Shown here: piece by piece, positions 18,884 through 26,524 of the stretch
Position numbering within the stretch: position 1 is the first letter of the stretch
Layout: every line of letters begins with the position of its first letter
From: Alkalihalobacillus sp. YIM B00296
Lineage (GTDB): Bacteria; Bacillota; Bacilli; Bacillales; Fictibacillaceae
Direction of reading: 5' to 3'
Assembly (NCBI RefSeq): GCF_020179385.1
Contig: NZ_JAIBLJ010000015.1
Span: 24,721 to 88,720 of the forward strand
DNA length: 64,000 nucleotides
The notes under the pieces: generated by a model
The model's database searches: none
The model's input: the letters and a program-made list of their open reading frames with translations, nothing else
What the model was told of the DNA's origin: nothing
Program-made: the position numbers and the translations under genes

Positions 18884-19947
18884 GAACCATTCCTGTAAAG
18901 CTATTGATCATATTATGTTCCGTCTTTCTATTGAACGGATGTTGGGACACCAAAGACATCAATCACCGCTCTTTGCCGATCGTAATGGGTGTGGCCATGG
19001 AGGATGACCAATATAACATTCATCTGCAAATACCAGATCCGGGTACGGATACGATGCAGGTCAGGATCGTGTCAGAAACCGGAGAAACAGTAAGCAAAGC
19101 CGTCGATAAACTGAGTGCCGATATGGAAAGCCGGATTGATTTGCTGCATGTGAAAGTGATTGTGATCGAAAAGGAGTTGGCGAAGGAAGGGGGCAAAGAC
19201 CTCATCTCCGGATTTATGAGGGCACGCGAGGTTTCGCCAAAAGCATTGGTCGTGGTCAGCGATGAAGAGATTGAGTCGTTCTTTTCCAATTTGAACAATA
19301 CGACGGATCCTCAAGGGACCACCCTCTTTGATTTTTTTGATAAGGATGCGGGATGGAGCCCGCAAATTGCGCTTACAAGAGTGTGGGAGGTCTATCGCAG
19401 TATTCATTCCTTTACAAGGGATGTTGCGCTACCCATTATAAAATCCGGTGACAGTACAGTTATTGATCACCTTGGGTCCGCCGTCATTAAGAATGGCAGA
19501 ATGGTTGAACGAATCGATGAAGAAGAAACGCTGCTTATCAATGCATTCCATGAGGAAAGCACACATGGAAAAGTCGAGGTCATGGAAGAGGCGACCGTCC
19601 TGATTGTCGGCAATACGATGGATCATAAAAGCCGGTACATCGATCAAGTGCCTTACTTGAACAGTCAGCTGCATTTGAAAGTGGTCCTCTTGGAGACCAG
19701 AGGAAATCCAACTGACAAAGAAATACGGACTTCTCTAGAGACACAGCTCACAAATCGATTCAACGAGATGTTTACGAAGCTACAAGAGAGCAAGGCAGAC
19801 GTTTTAGGGCTTGGCCAATACTTCCGGGAAATCCCTAGGGAAGAGCTGAAGAAATGGCGATCCGAGCACTATCCAAAATTGAAGATGGAATTTGAAGTCC
19901 ATGTCGTCATCCGAAATGAAGGACAATTAAAATTAGGGGGTGATTAA
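18880..19947 (+). CDS. Spore germination receptor C subunit, lipoprotein (GerAC family)
   Basis: A 355-residue lipoprotein. The signal peptide ends in the lipobox LLNGC with Cys21 as the lipidation site, followed by WDTKDINHRSLPIVMGVA, the diagnostic GerC motif (CWD-x-x-E/D-I). The mature protein has the three-domain GerBC fold and ends soon after a domain beginning EIRTSLETQLTNRFNEMF. The start at 18880 is chosen because the ATG overlaps the B-subunit stop, follows GGAAGGG and gives a proper signal peptide; a start at 18769 would not. Maturation depends on Lgt, encoded at 4403. Confidence 0.95.
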   Translation: MRTIPVKLLIILCSVFLLNGCWDTKDINHRSLPIVMGVAMEDDQYNIHLQIPDPGTDTMQVRIVSETGETVSKAVDKLSADMESRIDLLHVKVIVIEKELAKEGGKDLISGFMRAREVSPKALVVVSDEEIESFFSNLNNTTDPQGTTLFDFFDKDAGWSPQIALTRVWEVYRSIHSFTRDVALPIIKSGDSTVIDHLGSAVIKNGRMVERIDEEETLLINAFHEESTHGKVEVMEEATVLIVGNTMDHKSRYIDQVPYLNSQLHLKVVLLETRGNPTDKEIRTSLETQLTNRFNEMFTKLQESKADVLGLGQYFREIPREELKKWRSEHYPKLKMEFEVHVVIRNEGQLKLGGD

Positions 19948-19994
19948 TGCCACTGTGAAGGTCATTATGCACTTGAGCAAGGAAGGGTCATTCG

Positions 19995-20111
19995 TCATTT
20001 TGACCGCAATTCGATAAGTTTTGAATATTCACCAATAAAAACCAACACGGCCCCTATGACAAGAATTCCAGCACCTAATGCAACTAAACTTTGTGACGCT
20101 AAACTTTCCAT
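19995..20111 (-). CDS. 38-residue single-span membrane protein
   Basis: An ATG at 20111 preceded by GGAGG with a seven-base spacer opens a 38-codon frame. The product starts MESLASQSLVALGAG, has one strongly hydrophobic segment at residues 8-27 and ends in the charged tail EYSKLIELRSK. The excellent Shine-Dalgarno and clean single-helix design argue for a real small protein. It lies between the ger operon and a dispersed repeat, in opposite orientation to ger. I do not recognise a family. Confidence 0.7.
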   Translation of the reverse strand: MESLASQSLVALGAGILVIGAVLVFIGEYSKLIELRSK

Positions 20112-20195
20112 ACTTTACCTCCAAGTTATTATATAACATAAATATGCCCGTTATTTTATATGGTGTCCGCAAATGGTGATTAGGTTGTTCTTATA

Positions 20196-20418
20196 AAGAA
20201 AAGCGAAGACGCCCTGGTTAACCACGAAGGTCACTGGAAGTCCGACGAGGAAGCTCGAACCAAACAAAGTTCGGTTCTGCGTGGGTAAACACTTTGACCT
20301 AAATCAATGTGTCGACCGCCGCAGGAGGACTGAAGTGATCCAAGTGGTTGGGCGATGGAGCTAGACATTTCTTCACCGCAACCAAAATTTTTATGCTTTC
20401 TTATCCTTTAAAAAGAAG
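20196..20418 (+). repeat. Dispersed ~223 bp intergenic element, copy 1
   Basis: The element runs from AAGAAAAGCG to a tail containing TTTTTATGCTTTCTTATC and is clearly the same sequence as 56439-56661 in the same orientation. Long identical blocks include CTCGAACCAAACAAAGTTC and CCTAAATCAATGTGTCGACC. It carries internal dyads (GAACC...GGTTC, GACC...GGTC) and G-rich stretches such as GCAGGAGGACTGAAGT. It has no open frame. This copy lies in the 388-base gap between the 38-residue gene and the M23 hydrolase. Confidence 0.85.
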
Positions 20419-20499
20419 CCTACCCTTATGACGGATAAGCCCTTTTTGTACAATATAAAGATGAATAGAACGCAGATCCTTTAGAGAGATCCCGATAAT

Positions 20500-21870
20500 C
20501 TAAAAGAATTTCCTTGGATTGATCGCATTGGACTTACTTGGATTCCATTGTCCTTTGTGAATTTCAAAGTGTAGATGCTGTCCAGTTGATCGACCTGTAT
20601 TCCCCATAATTCCAATCTTCTGTCCTTTTTGAACAGATGAACCATTTCCAACGTATCGATCTCTTAAATGAGCATAAACTGTTGTATAGGTTTGTCCGTT
20701 GAGATAGTGGGCAATAAAGATTACATTTCCATAACTGCCAGAGTAATAGGATTTAATGACTGTTCCAGATGCAGACGCCACAATAGGAACCGTACCACCT
20801 TTGGCAATGTCAATTCCAGGGTGCATTTTTCCCCATCGTTGTCCGTACCCAGACGTAAAATAGCCAGCTGATGGTTTGATGAACATTCCGCCATTAGGAG
20901 CAGATTTTTTAGTTGTTTTAGGCGTTTTAGATGTTTTATGACTCTTACTGCTAGTGTTAGAAGATTTTTTCTCTACTTTTGCAGTTGCGCGTTTTTCAGC
21001 TGCACGCTTCTCTGCTGCTCGTTTTTCGGCAGCGCGCTTTTCTGCTGCACGTTTTTCTGCTGCACGTTTTTCAGCCGCTCGCTTTGCAGCTAAACGTGCT
21101 GCCTCTTCCTGGCGACGCTTTTCAGCTTCAAAAGCCGCTTGTTGTTTTTGAAGTAGATCCGATTCATCTTCCAAATTACCGAGTTCCTCATGCATATGCT
21201 CTTCTTCTTCTTTCAACTCACTCAATAATTCATTTTTACGATCTACTTTTTGTTTCAAGCTTTTTTTCAAGCTTTCCAGTTCCTTCATCTGCTGATTCAA
21301 AACTTCAAGCTTTTCTTCGACCTTCATCTTCGTCTCTTCAAGTTTCATTTTATCAGCTTTGTGTGCTTCAAGGATTTCTTTATCCTGTTCTGCAATTTCA
21401 TTCAATGCAAACACACGATCAAGGAAATCCCCAAAACTTTTTGAACCAAGCAATACTTCTATGTATTGTACAGAACCACCATTTTCATACATTCCTGTTA
21501 CGCGATCCTTCAACATTTTATCACGCTCTTCAATCCTCTTAACCAATACGTCAATTTCAGATTTGAGCTTTTCGATATCTTCCTTTGTCTTTGAAATTTC
21601 TCCCTCTTTGGTATCAATTTTGTTCTCGGTCTCCGACACTTGTTGATCAAGTTTTTTTATTTCTGCATCAAGTAAGTCTTGATTGTGTTTTATTTTTTCA
21701 ATTTCTACTTTTACCTTATCTCGGTTACTTTTATTTTCTTCCCGTTTCTCTTTAACTTCATGAATCTTTTCCTTCAATGACTCTGCATGGGCATCTTGTC
21801 CCCCTAAAGAACTGAATCCTCCGAATAACAAACTAGCAGATGCCAGGACTGCAATCGTATTCTTTTTCAA
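20500..21870 (-). CDS. Murein hydrolase, coiled-coil plus M23 peptidase, with AAEKR repeat
   Basis: A 456-residue secreted protein. The signal peptide (residues 1-29) ends near AHAES. A long PcsB/CwlO-type coiled coil runs from about 30 to 260, then a tandem AAEKR repeat and a Ser/Thr/Lys linker. The C-terminal LytM/M23 metallopeptidase spans about 335-456, with zinc ligands in HPGIDIA and HLHFEIH. The start is TTG at 21870 after GGGGGGATG, the same arrangement as its paralogue at 38406. Such proteins need FtsEX for activation; the only ftsEX genes in the window are 18 kb away beside the paralogue. It probably cleaves peptidoglycan cross-bridges. Confidence 0.93.
   Translation of the reverse strand: MKKNTIAVLASASLLFGGFSSLGGQDAHAESLKEKIHEVKEKREENKSNRDKVKVEIEKIKHNQDLLDAEIKKLDQQVSETENKIDTKEGEISKTKEDIEKLKSEIDVLVKRIEERDKMLKDRVTGMYENGGSVQYIEVLLGSKSFGDFLDRVFALNEIAEQDKEILEAHKADKMKLEETKMKVEEKLEVLNQQMKELESLKKSLKQKVDRKNELLSELKEEEEHMHEELGNLEDESDLLQKQQAAFEAEKRRQEEAARLAAKRAAEKRAAEKRAAEKRAAEKRAAEKRAAEKRATAKVEKKSSNTSSKSHKTSKTPKTTKKSAPNGGMFIKPSAGYFTSGYGQRWGKMHPGIDIAKGGTVPIVASASGTVIKSYYSGSYGNVIFIAHYLNGQTYTTVYAHLRDRYVGNGSSVQKGQKIGIMGNTGRSTGQHLHFEIHKGQWNPSKSNAINPRKFF
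20989..21093. repeat. In-frame 15 bp tandem repeat encoding AAEKR
   Basis: At least six near-identical 15-base units encode Ala-Ala-Glu-Lys-Arg, flanked by degenerate units (AAKR at the N-terminal side and ATAK at the C-terminal side). Third-position differences between units show that the array is not brand new. It lengthens the alpha-helical linker between coiled coil and M23 domain and is absent from the paralogue at 38406. Confidence 0.9.
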
Positions 21871-22318
21871 TCTTTCATCCCCCCATATACTTAAAGACTA
21901 TGTAGAAGTTTGAGCTGACCGATTATGGGTTTGCAAAAGTTCCACAAATAAACCTAAAAAGTATTGACTACCACAATCGAAAACCCCTTGTATACTATAC
22001 TAGAAAATTTTTAGCAAAAAAACAGTCTATAAGTCCAATAATTTTAAATCCAGTAATGAATTTGTCCTAGATTTTCAATTGTAAGTATTAATATGAAAGG
22101 TTTTGCAATAGCTCCCATTTTGATAGTGAATAAGTGAGGGATGTTATATTTCATAAAATTTGACCATCATTTTTGAGGTTTAGTGCTTGGACTGAGGATT
22201 TTTTTGTCTGTTTTTCAACGTTAGTTTCTATTTAAATAAAATAAATGCGTCCAACTAAAATACTAAGGGTACACTAATCATAGTTGCCCCTTTTTCGGAA
22301 GCTTATGTTTTAAATTAG
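21871..22318. other. Gene-free AT-rich spacer upstream of the M23 gene
   Basis: This 450-base stretch is very AT-rich and includes the leader of the M23 gene on the minus strand. It contains TATACT-like hexamers around 21990-22005, but I could not pair them convincingly with a -35. I see no structured element or gene in it. Confidence 0.4.
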
Positions 22319-22486
22319 TTAAGGTAGTGAAGATAACTTTACTTTATCTATGTTTGTATTATCTTTCAGGATAATTGAATTTAACCCTTTATCAGTCATC
22401 ATTTTTAAAATCTCTGGTTTGCTTTCCTTTTCAAAGGCTAGAATTCCATTTAAACATCTTCCTGAGCATACTATGAGTTGGAACAT
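22319..22486 (-). CDS. Possible 55-residue protein or gene remnant
   Basis: An ATG at 22486 opens a 55-codon frame with protein-like composition (it contains FEKESKPEILKMMTDKGLNS). There is no convincing Shine-Dalgarno, and a stop codon lies four codons upstream. It could be the tail of a degraded gene. I do not recognise a family. The surrounding DNA from 22487 to 22740 is AT-rich spacer without visible genes. Confidence 0.25.
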   Translation of the reverse strand: MFQLIVCSGRCLNGILAFEKESKPEILKMMTDKGLNSIILKDNTNIDKVKLSSLP

Positions 22487-22756
22487 AATTTGCTTTTTCT
22501 AATCCAATACATTAGTTAGTACCAATTATTTCAAATTGGTTAACCAAACTCAACCGTTTATTTCATTAAATAGATTTTCCTTATACAAACTAAAAGAAAT
22601 AGCAAATATTTGATTTGCTACGAACTCAATCACTTTTATATTTTTATTTCAATTCAATTAAAATACCACCTGTTTCTATCATCCTATGTTAAAATGTGGG
22701 CTGCTTTTTCTACAAAACATTAAACTTAATAGAGTTCCAAAATGGAGGTGTTCACC

Positions 22757-23866
22757 ATGAAAAACTTGTCTTCCCTATTCTTTGTTGTCTCAGTTATCTT
22801 CTTAATCGCAGCTTGTTCTGATTCAACTCCGACTACATCAGAGGAGGACAAAAAGAAATCCGAAGCCGAACAGGAACACGAAGCGGCAGATAAGTCCAAG
22901 GATCAGGAGAAAAAAGACTCCAAGCCAATCCAGCCATTTGAAGCCTTAAAGCCATCTGATGGTACGAAGCCCCTAAATGAAAAGCTGTCTAAAGAAGAGC
23001 AAGAGAAGATGCCGGCGGCAGAAGCATATGGGAACGATCGTACGAGGTCGGTTCCTGTTGGGCAAACCCTTGTGAATGGAGCGAAGGATGAAAGTGATGG
23101 TCCTTTGAAAAACAACCGGATCGTCGCCTTTTATGGCCATCCTAACTCTGCTAATATGGGGATACTTGGTGAAATGGAACCCGAAGCCTTGATGAAAAAG
23201 TTAAAAGAACAGACGCAGTCTTATTCAGATGCTAATCCCTCTAAACCAGCCATTCCGGCCATTGAACTGATCACGACAGTTGCTCAGCGTAACCCAGGTC
23301 CTGAGGGGAAATACTACCGTATGACACCTGAGGATGATATTGAAAAGTATGCAAAGCTTGCCAAGGAAAACAACGCCCTTCTCCTGCTGGATGTGCAGCT
23401 AGGTAAGGATTCTGTCCTGAATCAAGTGAAGTTAATTGAAAAATGGCTGAAGCGTCCTTATGTTCATCTTGCCATCGATACGGAATTCCATGTAGGTGAA
23501 GGAGAAACGCCAGGGATGGACCTTGGCCAGGTGAACGGGGCTGAAGTCCAAAAAGCGGTAGAATATTTATCGAAGCTCGTTGAAGAAAATAACTTACCGG
23601 ATAAAATTGTACTTGTTCACCAATTCACGGATAAAGCCATCACGAATAAAGAGGCAATCAAGCCGACCAACAATGTAGAAGTGGTACTTAATTATGATGG
23701 ATGGGGGCCAGCCTCGACAAAACAGTCACTTTATCGGAAATTTGTCAGAAATGAGACCTCCCAGTATGGTGGATTTAAAATCTTTTTGAAAAAAGATGAA
23801 CCTATCATGAAACCAATGGACGTTATAAAACTTGATCCCAGCCCTGCGATTATTAATTATCAATAA
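22757..23866 (+). CDS. Uncharacterised lipoprotein with acidic linker
   Basis: A 369-residue lipoprotein: the signal peptide ends in LIAAC with Cys20. A highly charged Glu/Lys-rich linker covers residues 30-65, and a globular domain extends from about 110 to the end. The domain opens with NNRIVAFYGHPNSANMGILG and alternates hydrophobic strands and helices (ALLLLDVQLGKDS, HLAIDTEFHVGEG, KIVLVHQF), a pattern that suggests a TIM-barrel hydrolase-like fold, though no catalytic pair is certain. The start at 22757 follows TGGAGGTG by six bases; the in-frame ATG at 22742 overlaps that Shine-Dalgarno. I cannot name a function. Confidence 0.85.
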   Translation: MKNLSSLFFVVSVIFLIAACSDSTPTTSEEDKKKSEAEQEHEAADKSKDQEKKDSKPIQPFEALKPSDGTKPLNEKLSKEEQEKMPAAEAYGNDRTRSVPVGQTLVNGAKDESDGPLKNNRIVAFYGHPNSANMGILGEMEPEALMKKLKEQTQSYSDANPSKPAIPAIELITTVAQRNPGPEGKYYRMTPEDDIEKYAKLAKENNALLLLDVQLGKDSVLNQVKLIEKWLKRPYVHLAIDTEFHVGEGETPGMDLGQVNGAEVQKAVEYLSKLVEENNLPDKIVLVHQFTDKAITNKEAIKPTNNVEVVLNYDGWGPASTKQSLYRKFVRNETSQYGGFKIFLKKDEPIMKPMDVIKLDPSPAIINYQ

Positions 23867-23870
23867 GAAT

Positions 23871-23912
23871 AAGGTGTCTGATCCCGCTAGGAGCGCAGGA
23901 CAGGCACCTTAA
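23871..23912. repeat. Inverted repeat with GGTGTCTG/CAGGCACC arms after the lipoprotein gene
   Basis: AAGGTGTCTG pairs with CAGGCACCTT around a 20-base interior. The arms resemble those of the 58 bp elements around secA. It may act as a weak terminator, although no T run follows. Confidence 0.5.
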
Positions 23913-23955
23913 ATGCTTAAAAAGAAATAGCGTCTATCTCTTGATGAAATAGGCG

Positions 23956-24183
23956 CTAGCTCCACTTTTTATTCACTTTTTTCCCAATGCGGGCTGAAAA
24001 ATATCCCCCGATCAGCATTCCGATGATTCCTGTTACGATCGTCCAGTAATATTCAAAATCCATAAAGATAACGATCATGATGACAATGCTTAGTCCGATG
24101 GCCACCCATCGATTGTATGTAACCCGTACAAGAAACGGTATAAGTATAATGGGCAAGATCAATGCCCCGAAAATTTCAATCAT
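23956..24183 (-). CDS. csbA: CsbA-like small membrane protein (DUF2198)
   Basis: A 75-residue protein with three hydrophobic segments and a lysine-rich C-terminus. The N-terminal pattern ALILPIILIPFLVRVTYNRWVAIGL fits B. subtilis CsbA, a sigma-B-controlled membrane protein of unknown function. In B. subtilis csbA lies directly upstream of uvrBA. Here the same orientation is kept, but about 10 kb of other genes intervenes. The Shine-Dalgarno (GAGGGGG) is further upstream than ideal, so the start is less certain than the family. Confidence 0.75.
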   Translation of the reverse strand: MIEIFGALILPIILIPFLVRVTYNRWVAIGLSIVIMIVIFMDFEYYWTIVTGIIGMLIGGYFSARIGKKVNKKWS

Positions 24184-24280
24184 TATGCAGAAAGACGCCC
24201 CCTCAAAACAAGTGACTTCAGTTGGAATTCACGATTCCATGTCCATTATACGCTCTAAAGGTGGGGCAGTTCAATCTAAT

Positions 24281-24317
24281 AAGATGAAAACCGCCCAGCG
24301 GACGGTTTTGTCATCTA
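24281..24317 (-). terminator. Terminator-like perfect hairpin
   Basis: AAAACCG pairs with CGGTTTT, extended by GATG/CATC outside, around a short loop. T residues follow on both strands, so it may work in either direction. It lies just beyond the end of the frame at 24322. Confidence 0.6.
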
Positions 24318-24321
24318 TATT

Positions 24322-24507
24322 TTAAGCGTCTCCGATTGCAATACCGGTAAACGTCACTGGACCGATTACTGACGCCTGGTCCAGGAGACCAGCCGGGTTT
24401 GTCAATTCAACTGTCGGAGAATACACTTGTTGCCCAGCCGGTACGTTGAAATCTACTGCATTGAATGATACAGTCCTACTGTGGACAGGCGTGTAAATCT
24501 TTCGACA
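24322..24507 (-). pseudogene. C-terminal fragment of an unidentified gene
   Basis: The minus-strand frame ending at 24322 reads through NVPAGQQVYSPTVELTNPAG and ends VIGPVTFTGIAIGDA. It looks like the beta-rich tail of a secreted or coat protein. Upstream of about 24507 the frame turns into low-quality sequence and runs into the divergently oriented NERD gene start, so no intact 5' end or Shine-Dalgarno exists. It is best read as a truncated remnant; the parent family is unknown. Confidence 0.35.
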
Positions 24508-24581
24508 AAAAGATAGATTACGAGAAGGATATGGAACTATTTTAGAGAAAATAGTTTCTATTATAAAAAGGAGTTGATTCA

Positions 24582-25533
24582 ATGATCAAAAAAGAACGAA
24601 CCGAGCCTGTGAAAATTCATAAATTGGAAGCGCTATTACGCCGATTACCTCCCTCACATCAGAAGTACCCACTAATAGAAAAAGAGCTGGCCATGTGTAA
24701 AGCTGGTTATCGAGGTGAGCAAGCACTGGATTTTTATTTAGAGTATCTCCCCGAAGATGACCACATCATTTTCCACGATTTAAGGCTTTTCGACACCCGC
24801 TACTATTTTCAAATCGATACGTTGCTTGTCACCCCTATTTCATCCTCATCGTTGAAGTGAAGAATATCGCAGGTAAAATCAGGTTTGACGAAATCAATCA
24901 GATGGTCCGGACGAAAGATGGTATGGAGGAAGGATTGCCTGACCCATTTCTTCAGCTTCAATGGCATAGTACAAAATTGTCCCATTGGCTGCACCTTCAT
25001 GATCTTCCCCACATCCCGATCGACCACATCGTAGTCATCAACCGGCCCTCGACCATTATAGAAACCACTGAATATACACCCGTAAAAATAACCCACAGTG
25101 TAAACCTCCCTTTTGAAATCGAAGCCCTCAATAGAACCTTTCCAGAAGCGACCTACAACAAAAAACAACTGCGGAAACTCTCCAATCTACTGCTCAAAAA
25201 ACATACTCCAAACGACCCGAACGTCATGAAACAATTCAAAATCCAACCTGAAGAATTGTTGCCAGGCGTTTATTGTACGAAATGTAAAACCCTGGCGATG
25301 GAGAAAGACATTATGGCCGCTGGATCTGCAGCGAATGTTCGTTCATCTCGGGAGATGCGCATTGCGAAGCGCTAAAAGATTATCGGATGTTGGTGAATTC
25401 TTCGATATCGAATAGGGAATTGAGGAAGTTTCTTAGTATTTCATCCAGTTATATTGCTAAAACACTCCTTCGATCTATGAATATACCTTCTGAGGGGACT
25501 AAAAAGGGACGAAGATATAAGCTCACATTTTAG
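24582..25533 (+). pseudogene. NERD-domain (nuclease-related) protein gene broken by two frameshifts
   Basis: Three frames join into one NERD protein of about 317 residues. Frame 1 (from ATG 24582, after AAGGAG) covers the NERD start with YRGEQALDFYLEYLP and FQIDTLLVTP. A single-base loss near 24838-24842 shifts to the frame reading FILIVEVKNIAGKI, the catalytic-like E-x-K core of NERD. It continues to the zinc-ribbon half YCTKCKTLAMEKD. A second single-base loss near 25308-25311 shifts to HYGRWICSECSFISGDAHCEAL, the other zinc-ribbon half, and a helix-turn-helix-like tail ending at TAG 25531-25533. NERD proteins are usually ~300 residues and of uncertain DNA-related function. Either the gene is decaying or two base errors are present. 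Confidence 0.85.
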
Positions 25534-25657
25534 AATTACCGATATATTCTTTATTTGCACCGATAAAATTTGGATTTGCACCGATAAATTTCGAATCCGC
25601 ACCGATATATTTTGAGTTTGCACCGATAAATTTCACATCTGCTACGATATCTGTTGT
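25532..25657. repeat. Array of six degenerate 21 bp units (TTTGCACCGATA type)
   Basis: Six contiguous 21-base units start at 25532, 25553, 25574, 25595, 25616 and 25637. The core GCACCGATA is kept in units 2-5; units 1 and 6 are degenerate at the array edges. The unit is the same as in the array at 6287. The array lies in the 312-base gap between the NERD pseudogene and the Zur operon. The rest of the gap (25658-25826) holds no recognisable gene. Confidence 0.8.
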
Positions 25658-25826
25658 TGCCGTTTTTCCGCTCCGGCTCCACCCCTTTCCCATAAAGAAA
25701 ACTCGGGATTTGCCAAGCCTTGGCGAAGGCTGAGCCTTAGCTGCACTTATACTTCGTTCGTAAACTTTTCTGTTACGTCGGTTAGCTACATCGCTAAAAG
25801 TTATACTTTCTTAACGTATAAGAAAA

Positions 25827-25850
25827 AACCGTCCACGCGGACGGTTTAAT
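25827..25850 (-). terminator. Terminator of the Zur-regulated operon
   Basis: AAACCGTCC pairs perfectly with GGACGGTTT around a three-base loop (ACGC region), with a run of T on the minus strand. The operon's last stop codon (25846-25848) lies inside the stem, so translation ends within the terminator. Confidence 0.9.
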
Positions 25851-26214
25851 GGACTTTTTTCGGATTCATATAAAGTAAAAATGCTGCTTGCTTATCGTTC
25901 CTTCTTCTTTTCCGGATCACGTCACTGCAATCCAACCAATCGATATGCTGCAATTGCAAACTCAACTCTGCATCGATTTCCTTTTCAATCTCTTTCATAA
26001 GCTGATCCGTTTCTTTGACAGAACGTCGGAAATACTTCGCTGCTTGATGGAGAGGAGAATGTTTTTTCATCAAGGTCATGAATTGATCCGCAGTATCAGA
26101 TTGTTGTGCCAAAGAATCTTCCAGCCCAACTATGAATTTGTACAGATCACGCTTATAACCGGGTAAAGTCTCAACGATTTCCCTCGCCAACATTTCAGAC
26201 AAATAATCGTTCAT
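25846..26214 (-). CDS. Uncharacterised 122-residue protein, last gene of the zinc-starvation operon
   Basis: A soluble, mostly alpha-helical protein rich in Lys, Glu and Gln, with predicted helices such as YLSEMLAREIVETLPGY and RRSVKETDQLMKEIEKEID. The C-terminus is basic (RKRRRNDKQ). It has only one cysteine and few histidines, so it does not look like a zinc-storage protein. The start at 26214 follows AAGGAGA by seven bases; an upstream in-frame start at 26241 would overlap the rpmE2 stop. The genes are 27 bases apart, so co-transcription under Zur control is very likely. I do not recognise the family. Confidence 0.8.
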   Translation of the reverse strand: MNDYLSEMLAREIVETLPGYKRDLYKFIVGLEDSLAQQSDTADQFMTLMKKHSPLHQAAKYFRRSVKETDQLMKEIEKEIDAELSLQLQHIDWLDCSDVIRKRRRNDKQAAFLLYMNPKKVH

Positions 26215-26241
26215 CTTGATCTCTCCTTGCTCTGAAGACAT

Positions 26242-26496
26242 TTATTTGCCTGTTTTCATGTTATATTTTTTCAAGAAACGTTCTGCACGACCACCGCGGT
26301 CTGAGAACTTCTGTCTTCCAGTATAAAAAGGATGGGTATCTGAGCTAACCTCAACCTTAATTAATGGATACGTGTTTCCATCTTCCCACTCGATCGTTTC
26401 AGATGAAGACATGGTTGAACCTGTTATAAATTTAAACCCGCTGTTCGTATCCATGAAAACCACTTGTCGATACGCTGGATGTATTCCTTTTTTCAT
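26242..26496 (-). CDS. rpmE2: Ribosomal protein L31 type B, zinc-independent (RpmE2/YtiA)
   Basis: An 84-residue L31 paralogue of the C-minus type: it lacks the CxxC zinc ligands of RpmE. It has the type B features [16 protein letters not shown] at the N-terminus and [14 protein letters not shown] in the middle. Under zinc limitation this form replaces zinc-containing L31 on the ribosome and frees its metal. Here it is the third gene of an operon headed by rpsN2 with Zur boxes upstream, exactly the regulatory context known for B. subtilis ytiA. Confidence 0.96.
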   Translation of the reverse strand: MKKGIHPAYRQVVFMDTNSGFKFITGSTMSSSETIEWEDGNTYPLIKVEVSSDTHPFYTGRQKFSDRGGRAERFLKKYNMKTGK

Positions 26497-26524
26497 TTCA
26501 ATCTCTCCTTACCGTTTGAATGAG

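Noticed and set aside
20979..21542. 187-codon plus-strand frame opposite the M23 gene
   Set aside because: It is an antisense shadow of the coiled coil and AAEKR repeat, with no Shine-Dalgarno and repetitive composition.
24322..24582. Complete 86-residue gene
   Set aside because: The first ~30 residues are low-quality sequence overlapping the divergent NERD gene's Shine-Dalgarno; only the C-terminal part looks like protein.
25441..25623. 60-codon minus-strand frame with a repeating SVQI pattern
   Set aside because: It is a translation of the 21 bp repeat array; a 21-base unit gives a false seven-residue periodicity.
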